A DNA stretch of 21,551 nt from Candidatus Tayloriibacteriota bacterium (GCA_026395155.1 JAPLZG010000083.1:1-21551), one strand, 5' to 3'. Positions 12,731 to 18,599 are shown, counted from the first letter of the stretch. Numbers and translations are program-made. The notes: generated from the letters alone by a model not told the origin.

Positions 12731-12871
12731 ATGCCACAGGGAAGGCGAGAGCTTACCTGCACTAAGTGCAAAAAGGTTTTCAAAACACATTCGTCCAATC
12801 GGACATTGTGTCACACCTGCAAGCCTAAGTGCAGAGAGCGTCACTACTTCAAAAAAGTAGCGACACTCTAG
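12731..12871 (+). CDS. Small zinc-ribbon protein, 46 aa
   Basis: ATG with GGAG 6 nt upstream. Cys10-x2-Cys13 and Cys27-x2-Cys30 give a four-cysteine zinc-ribbon pattern; Cys34 and several His follow. Strongly basic (Arg/Lys-rich), so RNA or DNA binding is plausible. It is shorter than the open-frame track threshold, but its composition and ribosome binding site are convincing. Gene of the second cleaved unit (12580-13056). Confidence 0.75.
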   Translation: MPQGRRELTCTKCKKVFKTHSSNRTLCHTCKPKCRERHYFKKVATL

Positions 12872-13048
12872 CCAAGCGCAGTATCTTCCGGAAGGTCTAA
12901 GAGTCAGACCGTTTTGCGAACCGGACGAGGTGGAGAAAACCACCTTTAGAACAGAAGTAAGTAAGGGCACATAACTCTACATAATGTCCTGGAAACAAAA
13001 ATCCGTGGAGAAAACCACGTGAAAAACCCGAACATGCAATGTGTTCGG
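12872..13048 (+). other. Structured 3' segment of unit 2
   Basis: Hairpins GGTCT/AGACC (about 12895-12911), GGTGG-AGAAAA-CCACC (12929-12944) and CGTGG-AGAAAA-CCACG (about 13003-13018) share the loop AGAAAA and a 14-nt repeat GTGGAGAAAACCAC. A 12-codon frame (ATG at 12983) reads through the second. CCGAACA/TGTTCGG (13028-13048) sits immediately before hammerhead 3. Confidence 0.6.
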
Positions 13049-13102
13049 TTTCTGTCTCACGATATGTTTCGTGACTGATGAGTCCAGAAGGACGAAACAG
13101 AA
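13049..13102 (+). ncRNA. Hammerhead ribozyme 3 (type III, minimal)
   Basis: Very clean fold: TTCTGT/ACAGAA stem III, cleavage after C13056, stem I TCACGA-TATGTT-TCGTGA (13057-13074), CTGATGA (13075-13081), stem II GTCC-AGAA-GGAC (13082-13093), GAAA (13094-13097). Every core base is conserved. Confidence 0.95.
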
Positions 13103-13488
13103 TCCCAGTAGTAGAGCAAAGCTTACTACGGGGCAAGTGTTCTTTTAAAAAACGTCCTGCGTTTTAATTTGAAATTATTTTTTTAATTTTAAATTAAAAC
13201 GCAGGACCCTTGCAGGGGTTTGGCTAATTGCCCTCAGGTTGGGTGCACTCTCCTGAGAACTGAGTAGATTTAAGACTCAGAGCGAAATATCTCTTTACGA
13301 AGAGTATTTCGGTAGGGGTGTTCTAAAATACCTCACACTGCACGGCATGGAGATGTCGTTAATCCAAAACTAAAGCGAAAACTCACGTCCCGCATTTTTA
13401 GGGACGTCGACTTCGCTTAATGTTTGGGATATCTCCCGAGGGTGTTGTTGGGTGTCTGAATACATCCAACAGCATCCTCGTCTCTGTC
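13057..13488 (+). ncRNA. 432-nt gene-free unit bounded by hammerheads 3 and 4
   Basis: Cleavage at both sites would release this RNA. After the ribozyme it has a CCCAGTAGTAG palindrome (13104-13132), a 17-bp stem (13154-13170 with 13191-13207), CTCAGG/CCTGAG, CGAAATA/TATTTCG with inner CTCTT/AAGAG (about 13284-13312), and a long stacked helix from GGAGAT (13349-13354) to ATCTCC (13431-13436) that contains AAGCGAA/TTCGCTT and ACGTCCC/GGGACGT. Only frames of 15 codons or fewer exist, apart from one that runs through hammerhead 4. This is a strong noncoding RNA candidate. Confidence 0.6.
13104..13132 (+). repeat. CCCAGTAGTAG palindrome, copy 1
   Basis: CCCAGTAGTAGAGC / GCTTACTACGGGG arms. It sits between hammerhead 3 and the TGTTCTTT tag that directly follows the other hammerheads, so it looks inserted. 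A related palindrome lies after rpsO (18922-18955). Confidence 0.6.
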
Positions 13489-13558
13489 TCCGACCCAGTC
13501 GGACTGATGAGTTTTTCATTACAATCTCTTGCGAGGTTGGTGATAAGACGAAACAGAG
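13482..13558 (+). ncRNA. Hammerhead ribozyme 4 (type III)
   Basis: CTCTGT/ACAGAG stem III, cleavage after C13488, stem I TCCGAC-CCA-GTCGGA (13489-13503), CTGATGA (13504-13510), long bulged stem II, GAAA (13550-13553). It is a close relative of hammerhead 1. A C-G pair in stem III replaces the U-G there, and U-A in hammerheads 3 and 5: compensatory changes. A hairpin (13446-13471) lies just upstream. Confidence 0.93.
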
Positions 13559-13581
13559 TGTTCTTTACAAGGATTTCCAAA

Positions 13582-13794
13582 ATGAAAAAGCAGACAATTC
13601 GAGACATAGTGATAGAAAAAGCGAGTAGTCGAATTAATAATGATGAGATATCGGATTACAAAGATTTTGCGGACGCTCTCAGTAGTAACATTGGCGACAT
13701 TTTGCTTCTTCGTCCGAGAATTGCCAGCCTTTTTGAGGATATGCCGGATGGCTTTCAGAGCCCTCGTGGATTCTCTGATTGGTTGGTTCAATGA
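13582..13794 (+). CDS. Hypothetical acidic/helical protein, 70 aa
   Basis: Start MKKQTIRDIVIEKASSR, with AAGGAT upstream; the open extension through hammerhead 4 is not coding. Mostly alpha-helical (IRDIVIEK, YKDFADALSSNIGDILLL, RIASLF), ending in GFSDWLVQ. No known domain. It lies 23 nt after hammerhead 4 in the fourth unit (13489-14166), with the 47-aa gene 70 nt downstream. Confidence 0.7.
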   Translation: MKKQTIRDIVIEKASSRINNDEISDYKDFADALSSNIGDILLLRPRIASLFEDMPDGFQSPRGFSDWLVQ

Positions 13795-13864
13795 TGTTGC
13801 TGATTAACATTCAAAATCAGACGGCCCCAACCCGATGTTGGGAAGATTTATTTCTGAGGATTTT

Positions 13865-14008
13865 ATGAGTCTAGCCGGGATTAAAACGGGATCGGGACAT
13901 ACCAAGGGACACTCCAACAAGAAAAGGTGGACAACCCATCAAATCTTGAAGGAGTCTTCCAAAAGGAAGTCTCGCATTCTCGGGCGGCTGGAATGCCGTC
14001 AGATCTGA
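13865..14008 (+). CDS. Small basic protein, 47 aa
   Basis: ATG with GAGGA 5 nt upstream. Highly basic: GHTKGHSNKKRW, then KESSKRKSRILGRLECR. Nucleic-acid binding is likely but unproven. Second gene of the fourth unit. Too short for standard gene calling, but the ribosome binding site and composition support it. Confidence 0.6.
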   Translation: MSLAGIKTGSGHTKGHSNKKRWTTHQILKESSKRKSRILGRLECRQI

Positions 14009-14080
14009 ATTAATCAACAGACTTAAGCAACTCTTCAAAGACAATTGAAGTTTCCACAAATCCGGTGGTAGAAAAAAAGG

Positions 14081-14168
14081 AAAAAGTTTTGTCACAGTTT
14101 TACTTTGAAAAAATGTGAGCCTAGAGGAAGCAGAGCCTCACCGAGACGAAAGTTTCGGTTTCTGTCTC
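14081..14168 (+). repeat. 88-nt direct repeat, copy 2 (upstream of hammerhead 5)
   Basis: Identical to 12136-12223, including the GNRA-tetraloop hairpin (14141-14158) and the cleavage site. The ribozyme joined to it is of the hammerhead-3 type rather than the hammerhead-1 type. Confidence 0.95.
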
Positions 14169-14212
14169 ACGATATGTTTCGTGACTGATGAGCTCATAAG
14201 AGCGAAACAGAA
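14159..14212 (+). ncRNA. Hammerhead ribozyme 5 (type III, minimal)
   Basis: TTTCTGT/ACAGAAA stem III, cleavage after C14166, stem I TCACGA-TATGTT-TCGTGA (14167-14184), CTGATGA (14185-14191), stem II GCTC-ATAA-GAGC (14192-14203), GAAA (14204-14207). Stem II differs from hammerhead 3 by compensatory changes (GTCC/GGAC to GCTC/GAGC). Confidence 0.95.
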
Positions 14213-14234
14213 AATGTTCTTTGAAAGGTATTTT

Positions 14235-14456
14235 ATGGAAAGTTATCATTTCCGAAAAATGGTTTCAACCCTTCATAAAAAAAATGGTAAGAAAGGCACA
14301 TGCCCAATGTGCACACTTCGACAAGCATTGCTTTCTGGAGAAGTCACCGAGTTTGACCTCCTAAACCTTCGTGGATTCGGAAATCAAAGCCTAAATCAAG
14401 TCTACGGTTTCATGGGTTTAGAACGTAAAGTGACCTTGACGAAAATGGTTTCGTGA
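14235..14456 (+). CDS. Small Cys-pair + helix-hairpin-helix protein, 73 aa
   Basis: Start MESYHFRKMV with AAAGGT 6 nt upstream, 23 nt after hammerhead 5. A basic N-terminal helix is followed by CPMC (about 24-27), then FDLLNLRGFGNQSLNQVYGFM (about 40-60), which resembles the helix-hairpin-helix of the RNA polymerase alpha-subunit C-terminal domain (LL-i-n-GkkSL-ei). A DNA- or polymerase-binding role is a reasonable guess. Last gene of the array. Confidence 0.75.
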   Translation: MESYHFRKMVSTLHKKNGKKGTCPMCTLRQALLSGEVTEFDLLNLRGFGNQSLNQVYGFMGLERKVTLTKMVS

Positions 14457-14489
14457 ACTTGGCCAAAACAGAGTTCTCTTGCAAGTAGT

Positions 14490-14734
14490 AATCAACTTGA
14501 CCGCCCTTGTCGTGGGTTAAAAAATTACGAATATTTTAGGAGTGTTAGAAAACAACCCCTCGTAAGGTGTCGAGACAAAAAAACACCCCTATTTCTGCCT
14601 GGCCAAGAAATAGTGACCCGAGATAAAGGGAAGCGGCCCCTCTGAAAGGTATTCCTGAGTAAAGACGCCTTAGAAATAAGGTTTGAGGAACAAAATCCTC
14701 ATATTAAGGTCTTGGAATACTGAGTAAGTTGATT
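14490..14734 (+). ncRNA. Structured RNA at the 3' end of the array transcript
   Basis: AATCAACTT (14490-14498) pairs with AAGTTGATT (14726-14734), closing a multibranched fold of about 245 nt. Inside are AGGAGTGTT/AACACCCCT (one mismatch) enclosing CTCG/CGAG; CTATTTCT/AGAAATAG; GTATTCC/GGAATAC (14649-14655, 14714-14720) enclosing AAGAC/GTCTT, CCTTA-GAAA-TAAGG (14668-14681) and GAGGA/TCCTC (14685-14700). No open frame. It lacks the tmRNA, RNase P and SRP signature sequences that I know. It immediately precedes the terminator. Confidence 0.65.
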
Positions 14735-14737
14735 CTT

Positions 14738-14765
14738 ACACCTCCAGAAATGGGGGTGTTTTTTT
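14738..14765 (+). terminator. Terminator of the hammerhead array transcript
   Basis: ACACCTCC / GGGGGTGT (one G-U), 6-nt loop, followed by T6. Confidence 0.92.
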
Positions 14766-14767
14766 GT

Positions 14768-14795
14768 TTGACTTTAAAAAAATAATTGATAATGT
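14768..14795 (+). promoter_or_regulatory. Possible lepB promoter
   Basis: TTGACT, 16-nt spacer, TAATGT, directly after the array terminator; leader about 70 nt. Confidence 0.4.
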
Positions 14796-14869
14796 TTAAT
14801 TAGATCTTGAGGAATAATTCCGAATGTACTGGATTCTCGTAACGACAAAACCAAGAAAGTGAGTTAAAG

Positions 14870-15220
14870 ATGAAGAGAATGCTTTTACTTTTTGGTATTT
14901 TCTTTCAGGTGTATTTGTCCTTTGTATATTTTGAAATCGTCGTCATAGATGGTCATAGTATGGATCCAACCATACATAATGGGCAGATTTGTATTATGTT
15001 TAAAAAACCAAATCCGGCACCAGGGGACATAGTTGAAGCCATCGATAACGAGGATACGGTAGTGTGTAAAAGATTAATCCAATATATCGATGGTGAAATG
15101 TTCTTAATTGGTGATAACAGGGATAACAGTCTCGACAGTCGAGTTTTAGGAACTGTTCCAATGTCTAGATACAAAGGGAAAATTGTAGCTATTTTGCCAT
15201 TTACTAAATCAACAATGTGA
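14870..15220 (+). CDS. lepB: Signal peptidase I (short form)
   Basis: 116 aa, much shorter than typical bacterial enzymes. Cleaves signal peptides of exported proteins at the outer face of the membrane. One N-terminal membrane segment (about 4-21) is followed by GHSMDPT with the catalytic Ser30, a catalytic Lys67 in VCKRL, and GDNRDNSLDSR (about 81-91), the family's third box. PGDIV and the C-terminal KGKIVAILPF complete the fold. It has its own downstream terminator. Confidence 0.92.
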   Translation: MKRMLLLFGIFFQVYLSFVYFEIVVIDGHSMDPTIHNGQICIMFKKPNPAPGDIVEAIDNEDTVVCKRLIQYIDGEMFLIGDNRDNSLDSRVLGTVPMSRYKGKIVAILPFTKSTM

Positions 15221-15265
15221 GAAAATTGATTTCTTCAAGAATGATATTTTCCGCTTGAATAAGGC

Positions 15266-15294
15266 GGGTTGCGTAGTCGCAACCCACTTTTTTT
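15266..15294 (+). terminator. lepB terminator
   Basis: GGGTTGCG-TAGT-CGCAACCC, then ACTTTTTTT. Confidence 0.92.
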
Positions 15295-15338
15295 ATGTCT
15301 AGATTTTCAAATTACTTTTTCTTAACTTACTATTTAAG

Positions 15339-15360
15339 TACATACACCATGGTGTATGTA
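15339..15360. repeat. NcoI-centred palindrome, copy 1
   Basis: Perfect 22-bp palindrome with core ATACACCATGGTGTAT, between the lepB terminator and the xth stop. The same 16-bp core occurs at 20578-20593. Confidence 0.75.
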
Positions 15361-15472
15361 AAACTTTCTCTATAACGAAAGTTTATTAATTTAATTTTTT
15401 ACTTCAACTCCAAAAATACAGGGCACCCATATAGTAGAAAATCAGAATTTTTTATTATAGGTCAAGATGATC

Positions 15473-16306
15473 TTACTTTAGTTCCAATAATACTGGACAG
15501 TGGTCACTACCAAACATATCATCAAGTATTTCTGCTTTTTTTATTTTATCTTTTAGATTTGGGGAAACAAAAAAATAATCCAAACGCCAGCCAACATTTC
15601 TATCACGAGCAAAAGTTTTCATATCCCACCAAGAATATTTTATTGTTTCAGGATGAAGTGAGCGGAAAGTATCCGTATATCCAGCTCCGACAACTTTATC
15701 AAGCCAATCTCTTTCAATTCGCAAAAAACCAGTATGGTTTGAATTTTCTTTTGGTCGCGCAATATCTATTTCGTTATGTGCAGTATTTATATCACCACAA
15801 AAAATAATTTCTTTTGCCTGCCCTGAGCTTGTCGAAGGGCCGGACTTCCTCAACTTTTCAATAAATTTCAAAAAATGATCATAAAACTCTAATTTATATT
15901 TTAATCTCTCAGGATCCACACCTCCGTTAGGGAAGTACCCATTGATTACAACCAATTCTTCCTTGAGGTCGGTCCTCAAGGAATTAATACGGCTTAAATA
16001 AATGATTATTAAACGGCCTTCCTTATCCAATTCTGGAATTCCCAATCCATATTCTACATTCGATATTCGATATTCAATATTCGATTTCACATATATTGCA
16101 ACTCCACTGTATCCTTTTCGCATTTTTGAATGATCAAAATATGCATGATATCCAGCAGGGGAAACAACCTCTTGTGGAAGTTGCTCGGGATGGGCCTTTG
16201 TTTCTTGTAAACAAAAAATATCTGGATCAACTTCAAAAATAGAATTGAAAGCTCCTTTTTTATAAAAAGCGCGAAGTCCGTTTACGTTCCAAGAAAGTAA
16301 TTTCAT
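15473..16306 (-). CDS. xth: Exodeoxyribonuclease III / AP endonuclease
   Basis: 277 aa. DNA repair nuclease that nicks 5' to abasic sites and degrades 3' ends. WNVNGLRA (N7), LQETK (metal-binding Glu35), GDINTAH (Asp172, Asn174) and GSDHCPV (Asp268, His269) are all present. Three segments look inserted by repeat DNA: residues 75-86 (SNIEYRISNVEY), 105-117 (SRINSLRTDLKEE) and 156-165 (GPSTSSGQAK), each encoded by a palindrome or iterated word. They fall between core motifs and probably form surface loops. Catalytic residues are intact, so the enzyme should be active. Confidence 0.96.
   Translation of the reverse strand: MKLLSWNVNGLRAFYKKGAFNSIFEVDPDIFCLQETKAHPEQLPQEVVSPAGYHAYFDHSKMRKGYSGVAIYVKSNIEYRISNVEYGLGIPELDKEGRLIIIYLSRINSLRTDLKEELVVINGYFPNGGVDPERLKYKLEFYDHFLKFIEKLRKSGPSTSSGQAKEIIFCGDINTAHNEIDIARPKENSNHTGFLRIERDWLDKVVGAGYTDTFRSLHPETIKYSWWDMKTFARDRNVGWRLDYFFVSPNLKDKIKKAEILDDMFGSDHCPVLLELK
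15817..15843 (-). repeat. In-frame repeat in xth encoding GPSTSSGQA
   Basis: GCCCTGAGCTTGTCGAAGGGC with short complementary ends. From memory this DNA word recurs in many Patescibacteria genomes; only one copy is seen here. Confidence 0.65.
15959..15983 (-). repeat. Palindromic in-frame repeat in xth encoding SLRTDLKEE
   Basis: TTCCTTGAGG - TCGGT - CCTCAAGGAA: a perfect 10-bp stem inside the coding sequence. Confidence 0.65.
16049..16085 (-). repeat. Iterated ATATTC/ATTCGAT repeat in xth encoding SNIEYRISNVEY
   Basis: The word ATATTC-ATTCGATATTC is a relative of the AATATTGAATGTAGAATATT repeats in the gaps at about 18378, 19093 and 19165, here kept in frame. Confidence 0.65.
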
Positions 16307-16330
16307 ATTTCAATAATAACATGAAATTAG

Positions 16331-16382
16331 TATGAGTATCAAAGAAAGTATGTGTATGGGTATTAGAAAGAGTATGAGTATG
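16331..16382. repeat. GTATGAGTATGGGTAT-type iterated repeat
   Basis: Units GTATGAGTAT / GTATGTGTATGGGTAT run up to the stop of the four-helix-bundle gene. Related units occur at 16770-16796 over its start and at 1664-1685. Confidence 0.7.
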
Positions 16383-16386
16383 GGAA

Positions 16387-16794
16387 TTATAAAGGTTTGC
16401 AATCAAAAGCTGATTTGGCTAGTCCTGAGATAAGTCTTAAACATTTATAAATATTTTCCTTTGCTATTTTATAATCACTTTCAGAAACATAACCCAAATC
16501 AAGAGCAATTTTTAATTGATTATCTGTTTCATACAAAGAACCTTTAGCAATAGCGTAAAATTGTGTTTTATCTTTCTTAGTATTTCTACCAAAACCTTCA
16601 GCGATATTTGAAGTTACAGATACAACCGCTCTTTTAATTTGTGATGTAAGACCAAACTTTTCATCTTCTGGAAACTTCTTTGCTAATTTATATACAAAAA
16701 GTACCAATTTGTGACTTTCTTGCCAAGCAAACAAATCAGAAAAATCTTTTATTATTTTCTGTGTATTATACTCATACTTTATACCCATACTCAT
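16387..16794 (-). CDS. Four-helix-bundle protein (23S rRNA intervening-sequence type)
   Basis: 135 aa. FSDLFAWQESHKLVLFVYK, then FPEDEKFGLTSQIKRAVVS, SNIAEGFGR and QFYAIAKGSLYET are hallmarks of the S23/IVP four-helix-bundle family. The family was first seen in 23S rRNA insertions but is widespread as stand-alone genes of unknown function. The first residues (MSMGIKYEYN) are encoded by a GTATGAGTATGGGTAT repeat, and similar units lie just after the stop (about 16331-16382), so the start region appears built from repeat DNA. It begins 9 nt after the stop of the 16804-17139 gene. Confidence 0.9.
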   Translation of the reverse strand: MSMGIKYEYNTQKIIKDFSDLFAWQESHKLVLFVYKLAKKFPEDEKFGLTSQIKRAVVSVTSNIAEGFGRNTKKDKTQFYAIAKGSLYETDNQLKIALDLGYVSESDYKIAKENIYKCLRLISGLAKSAFDCKPL

Positions 16795-16803
16795 ACGCTT
16801 TAA

Positions 16804-17139
16804 TTATTTCAAAAAAGTAAAAAGATTCCCAATAACTGGGAGTGGTTTTAGTTGTTTATTCAAAACATTCTTAATTCCAACAATAAGCAAAGCAATCATT
16901 GCAATATTCCAAAGTCCTTTGAAAAGGGAAAGGACGCCGAGCCACCAAGGAAGAAAATCTAATCCAAAATTTCCAACGACGGCCACAGCAAGCAAAATTA
17001 TTCCCTGATTGATATGAAAATTTAGAAATGATGAACGATTCTTCACTGCAAGTAGGGGAATAAGAAATAAAATATAAGCTAAAATACTCCAAAGCTTGTC
17101 GTGATCTATTTCGTGATTATTTGATGATTCTGGGTTCAT
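16804..17139 (-). CDS. Small integral membrane protein (DUF4870/Tic20-like)
   Basis: 111 aa. HDKLWSILAYILFLIPLLAV (about 13-32), a polar loop with FLNFHINQG, then two further hydrophobic segments (about 48-65 and 77-92). KLW-ilaYi-flipll and FH-nQG are typical of the DUF4870/Tic20-like family of unknown function. No ribosome binding site. Upstream partner of the four-helix-bundle gene in a two-gene unit. Confidence 0.8.
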   Translation of the reverse strand: MNPESSNNHEIDHDKLWSILAYILFLIPLLAVKNRSSFLNFHINQGIILLAVAVVGNFGLDFLPWWLGVLSLFKGLWNIAMIALLIVGIKNVLNKQLKPLPVIGNLFTFLK

Positions 17140-17222
17140 GATTTTTGATTTGAGTTAAATTAATAATAAAAACATTATAACATAAGATGGATTACCACGA
17201 GATTACTCTCGCAAAGACAAAT

Positions 17223-17254
17223 CAGAGGGGTTTGGCTCCCGCTAAACCCCTCTG
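17223..17254. repeat. Hairpin downstream of xerD
   Basis: CAGAGGGGTTT / AAACCCCTCTG, 11 bp, with a short GC-rich loop. No U-tract on the minus strand; it may still end xerD messages. Confidence 0.5.
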
Positions 17255-17260
17255 TTGTAT

Positions 17261-17305
17261 TATTCGTATCCATTCGTATCATTAGTACCATTAGTATATT
17301 GGTAT
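17261..17305. repeat. ATTCGTAT dispersed repeat, copy 3 of 3
   Basis: Directly abuts the xerD stop codon. Differs from copies 1-2 in the middle (TACCATTAG for TATAATTCG). Confidence 0.85.
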
Positions 17306-18279
17306 TATGGTTTATTATGAAACTTTTTGTGGATATCTCGAAGATGTTTATCTGTAATATGTGTATAAATCTGAGTTGTAGCTATATTTGCGTGACCAAG
17401 CATCATTTGAACAGAACGAATATCTGCTCCATTTGAAAGTAAGTCTGTGGCGAAGCAATGGCGGATGACATGGGGTGTCACTTTTTTTGTAATTCCTGCA
17501 ATTGTTGCATATTTTTTTACAATTCTTTCTATTGTACGATGATCAAGACCTTTTAAAATTTCTTTACTTAAGACTCCACCCTTTTTATTTTTATTAGAAG
17601 CTTTTTTCTCATTATAAACAGGAACAAAAAGAGCATCCGACATATCTTTCCTTAAAGCTAAATATTCTTTAATAGCTTTTTTGGCTTCATCAGAAAGAAA
17701 GACCACACGCACTTTATTACCTTTTCCACGGATGGAAAATTCATCCATATTTAAATCCAAATCATTTCCAAGCGAACAAAGTTCGGCTACACGCAAACCA
17801 GTAGAGAAAAGCAATTCCAAAATTGCCTTGTCACGAGCCTTTCTTTCAGGATTTTCTTCTTTATTTGGAGCATCCATAAGACGTTTTAATTCTGCGGGGG
17901 AAATCACATCAATTGAACGTTCACCAACTTTTGCAAGCTCTATATTATCGGCTGGAAGGGAAGTAACGCCACGACGAGTAAGAAATTTAAGAAAAGTTCG
18001 CAAAGCAATCAAATAATAATTTTGAGTTTTTTTACTCATCGTACCACCAGCTGAAACTGGCTCTCCAAATAAGTGATATGCTTTTGCACCAGGTCTACGG
18101 TTGAGCCAGATACGAAATTCGCGAACTTTTTCATTGGTAATATCCTTTGGATCAGTAATTTTAGATTGACTTAAAAAAACTGTTAAATAATGGTCGTAGT
18201 TTCCAATAGTTTTCACCGCTCGTCCTTTTTCTATCTCGATATATTCGAGAAATTGAGTTTTTAGTTCGTTGATGGTCAT
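17305..18279 (-). CDS. xerD: Tyrosine recombinase, XerC/XerD type
   Basis: 324 aa. Site-specific recombinase; in most bacteria it resolves chromosome dimers at dif. N-terminal SAM-like core-binding domain (1-110), catalytic domain with Arg163 (TGLRVAEL), Lys186 (RGKGNK), His270-x-x-Arg273 (HVIRH, usual HdLRH), His296 (LGHANI) and the nucleophile Tyr305 (TQIYTH). A Lys/Asn-rich stretch at about 224-235 (EKKASNKNKKGG) is longer than usual. With no XerC partner in the window, a single-Xer system or a separate integrase function are both possible. No dif-like site recognised. Confidence 0.93.
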   Translation of the reverse strand: MTINELKTQFLEYIEIEKGRAVKTIGNYDHYLTVFLSQSKITDPKDITNEKVREFRIWLNRRPGAKAYHLFGEPVSAGGTMSKKTQNYYLIALRTFLKFLTRRGVTSLPADNIELAKVGERSIDVISPAELKRLMDAPNKEENPERKARDKAILELLFSTGLRVAELCSLGNDLDLNMDEFSIRGKGNKVRVVFLSDEAKKAIKEYLALRKDMSDALFVPVYNEKKASNKNKKGGVLSKEILKGLDHRTIERIVKKYATIAGITKKVTPHVIRHCFATDLLSNGADIRSVQMMLGHANIATTQIYTHITDKHLRDIHKKFHNKP

Positions 18280-18599
18280 AGATTTTAGATTCTAGATTTC
18301 AGATTTTAGAATAATTCATGAAACCTAAATTCCTTGGATAATAATAGCATAAATACATGTCGCACAATAATTGGGGATGAATATTGAATGTAGAATATTG
18401 AATTTTGTTTCACCAAAGATACAATGCGATATCAGCTTTTTCTGGATTCGTAGCCATTCGTTCACCCTATAAAGTTTGGACTGACGTCCCCCACCAGTGT
18501 ACTTGTGGGGGACAGTAAAATCTTTGATTTTACATCAGTCCAAAATTTATTGGGTAAATTATCAGTAGAGTGCAAAAATGGGTGGGGTTATTCAAGGAT
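18280..18599. other. Gap between xerD and rpsO: repeats only
   Basis: Holds AATATTGAATGTAGAATATT (about 18379-18402), a cloverleaf palindrome (18464-18555) and the rpsO promoter region. The divergent genes may each have a promoter here; no frame is convincing. Confidence 0.6.
18464..18555. repeat. Cloverleaf palindrome (three-way junction)
   Basis: Outer stem ACCC/GGGT, ATAAA/TTTAT and TTTGGACTGA/TCAGTCCAAA, with single mismatches between blocks, encloses two hairpins: GTCCCCCAC/GTGGGGGAC and TAAAATC/GATTTTA. All 40-plus base pairs are perfect within blocks. No U-tract. It lies upstream of the rpsO promoter. Confidence 0.85.

Noticed and set aside
12614..13136. Minus-strand frames across hammerheads 2 and 3
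   Set aside because: They are antisense to ribozymes and to the zinc-ribbon gene, with no start signals.
13420..13581. N-terminal extension of the 70-aa gene through hammerhead 4
   Set aside because: The ribozyme occupies this stretch and a ribosome binding site precedes the internal start at 13582.
14490..14734. tmRNA, RNase P RNA or group I intron
   Set aside because: The tRNA-like ends and tag frame, the RNase P conserved words, and the intron core words that I know are all missing.
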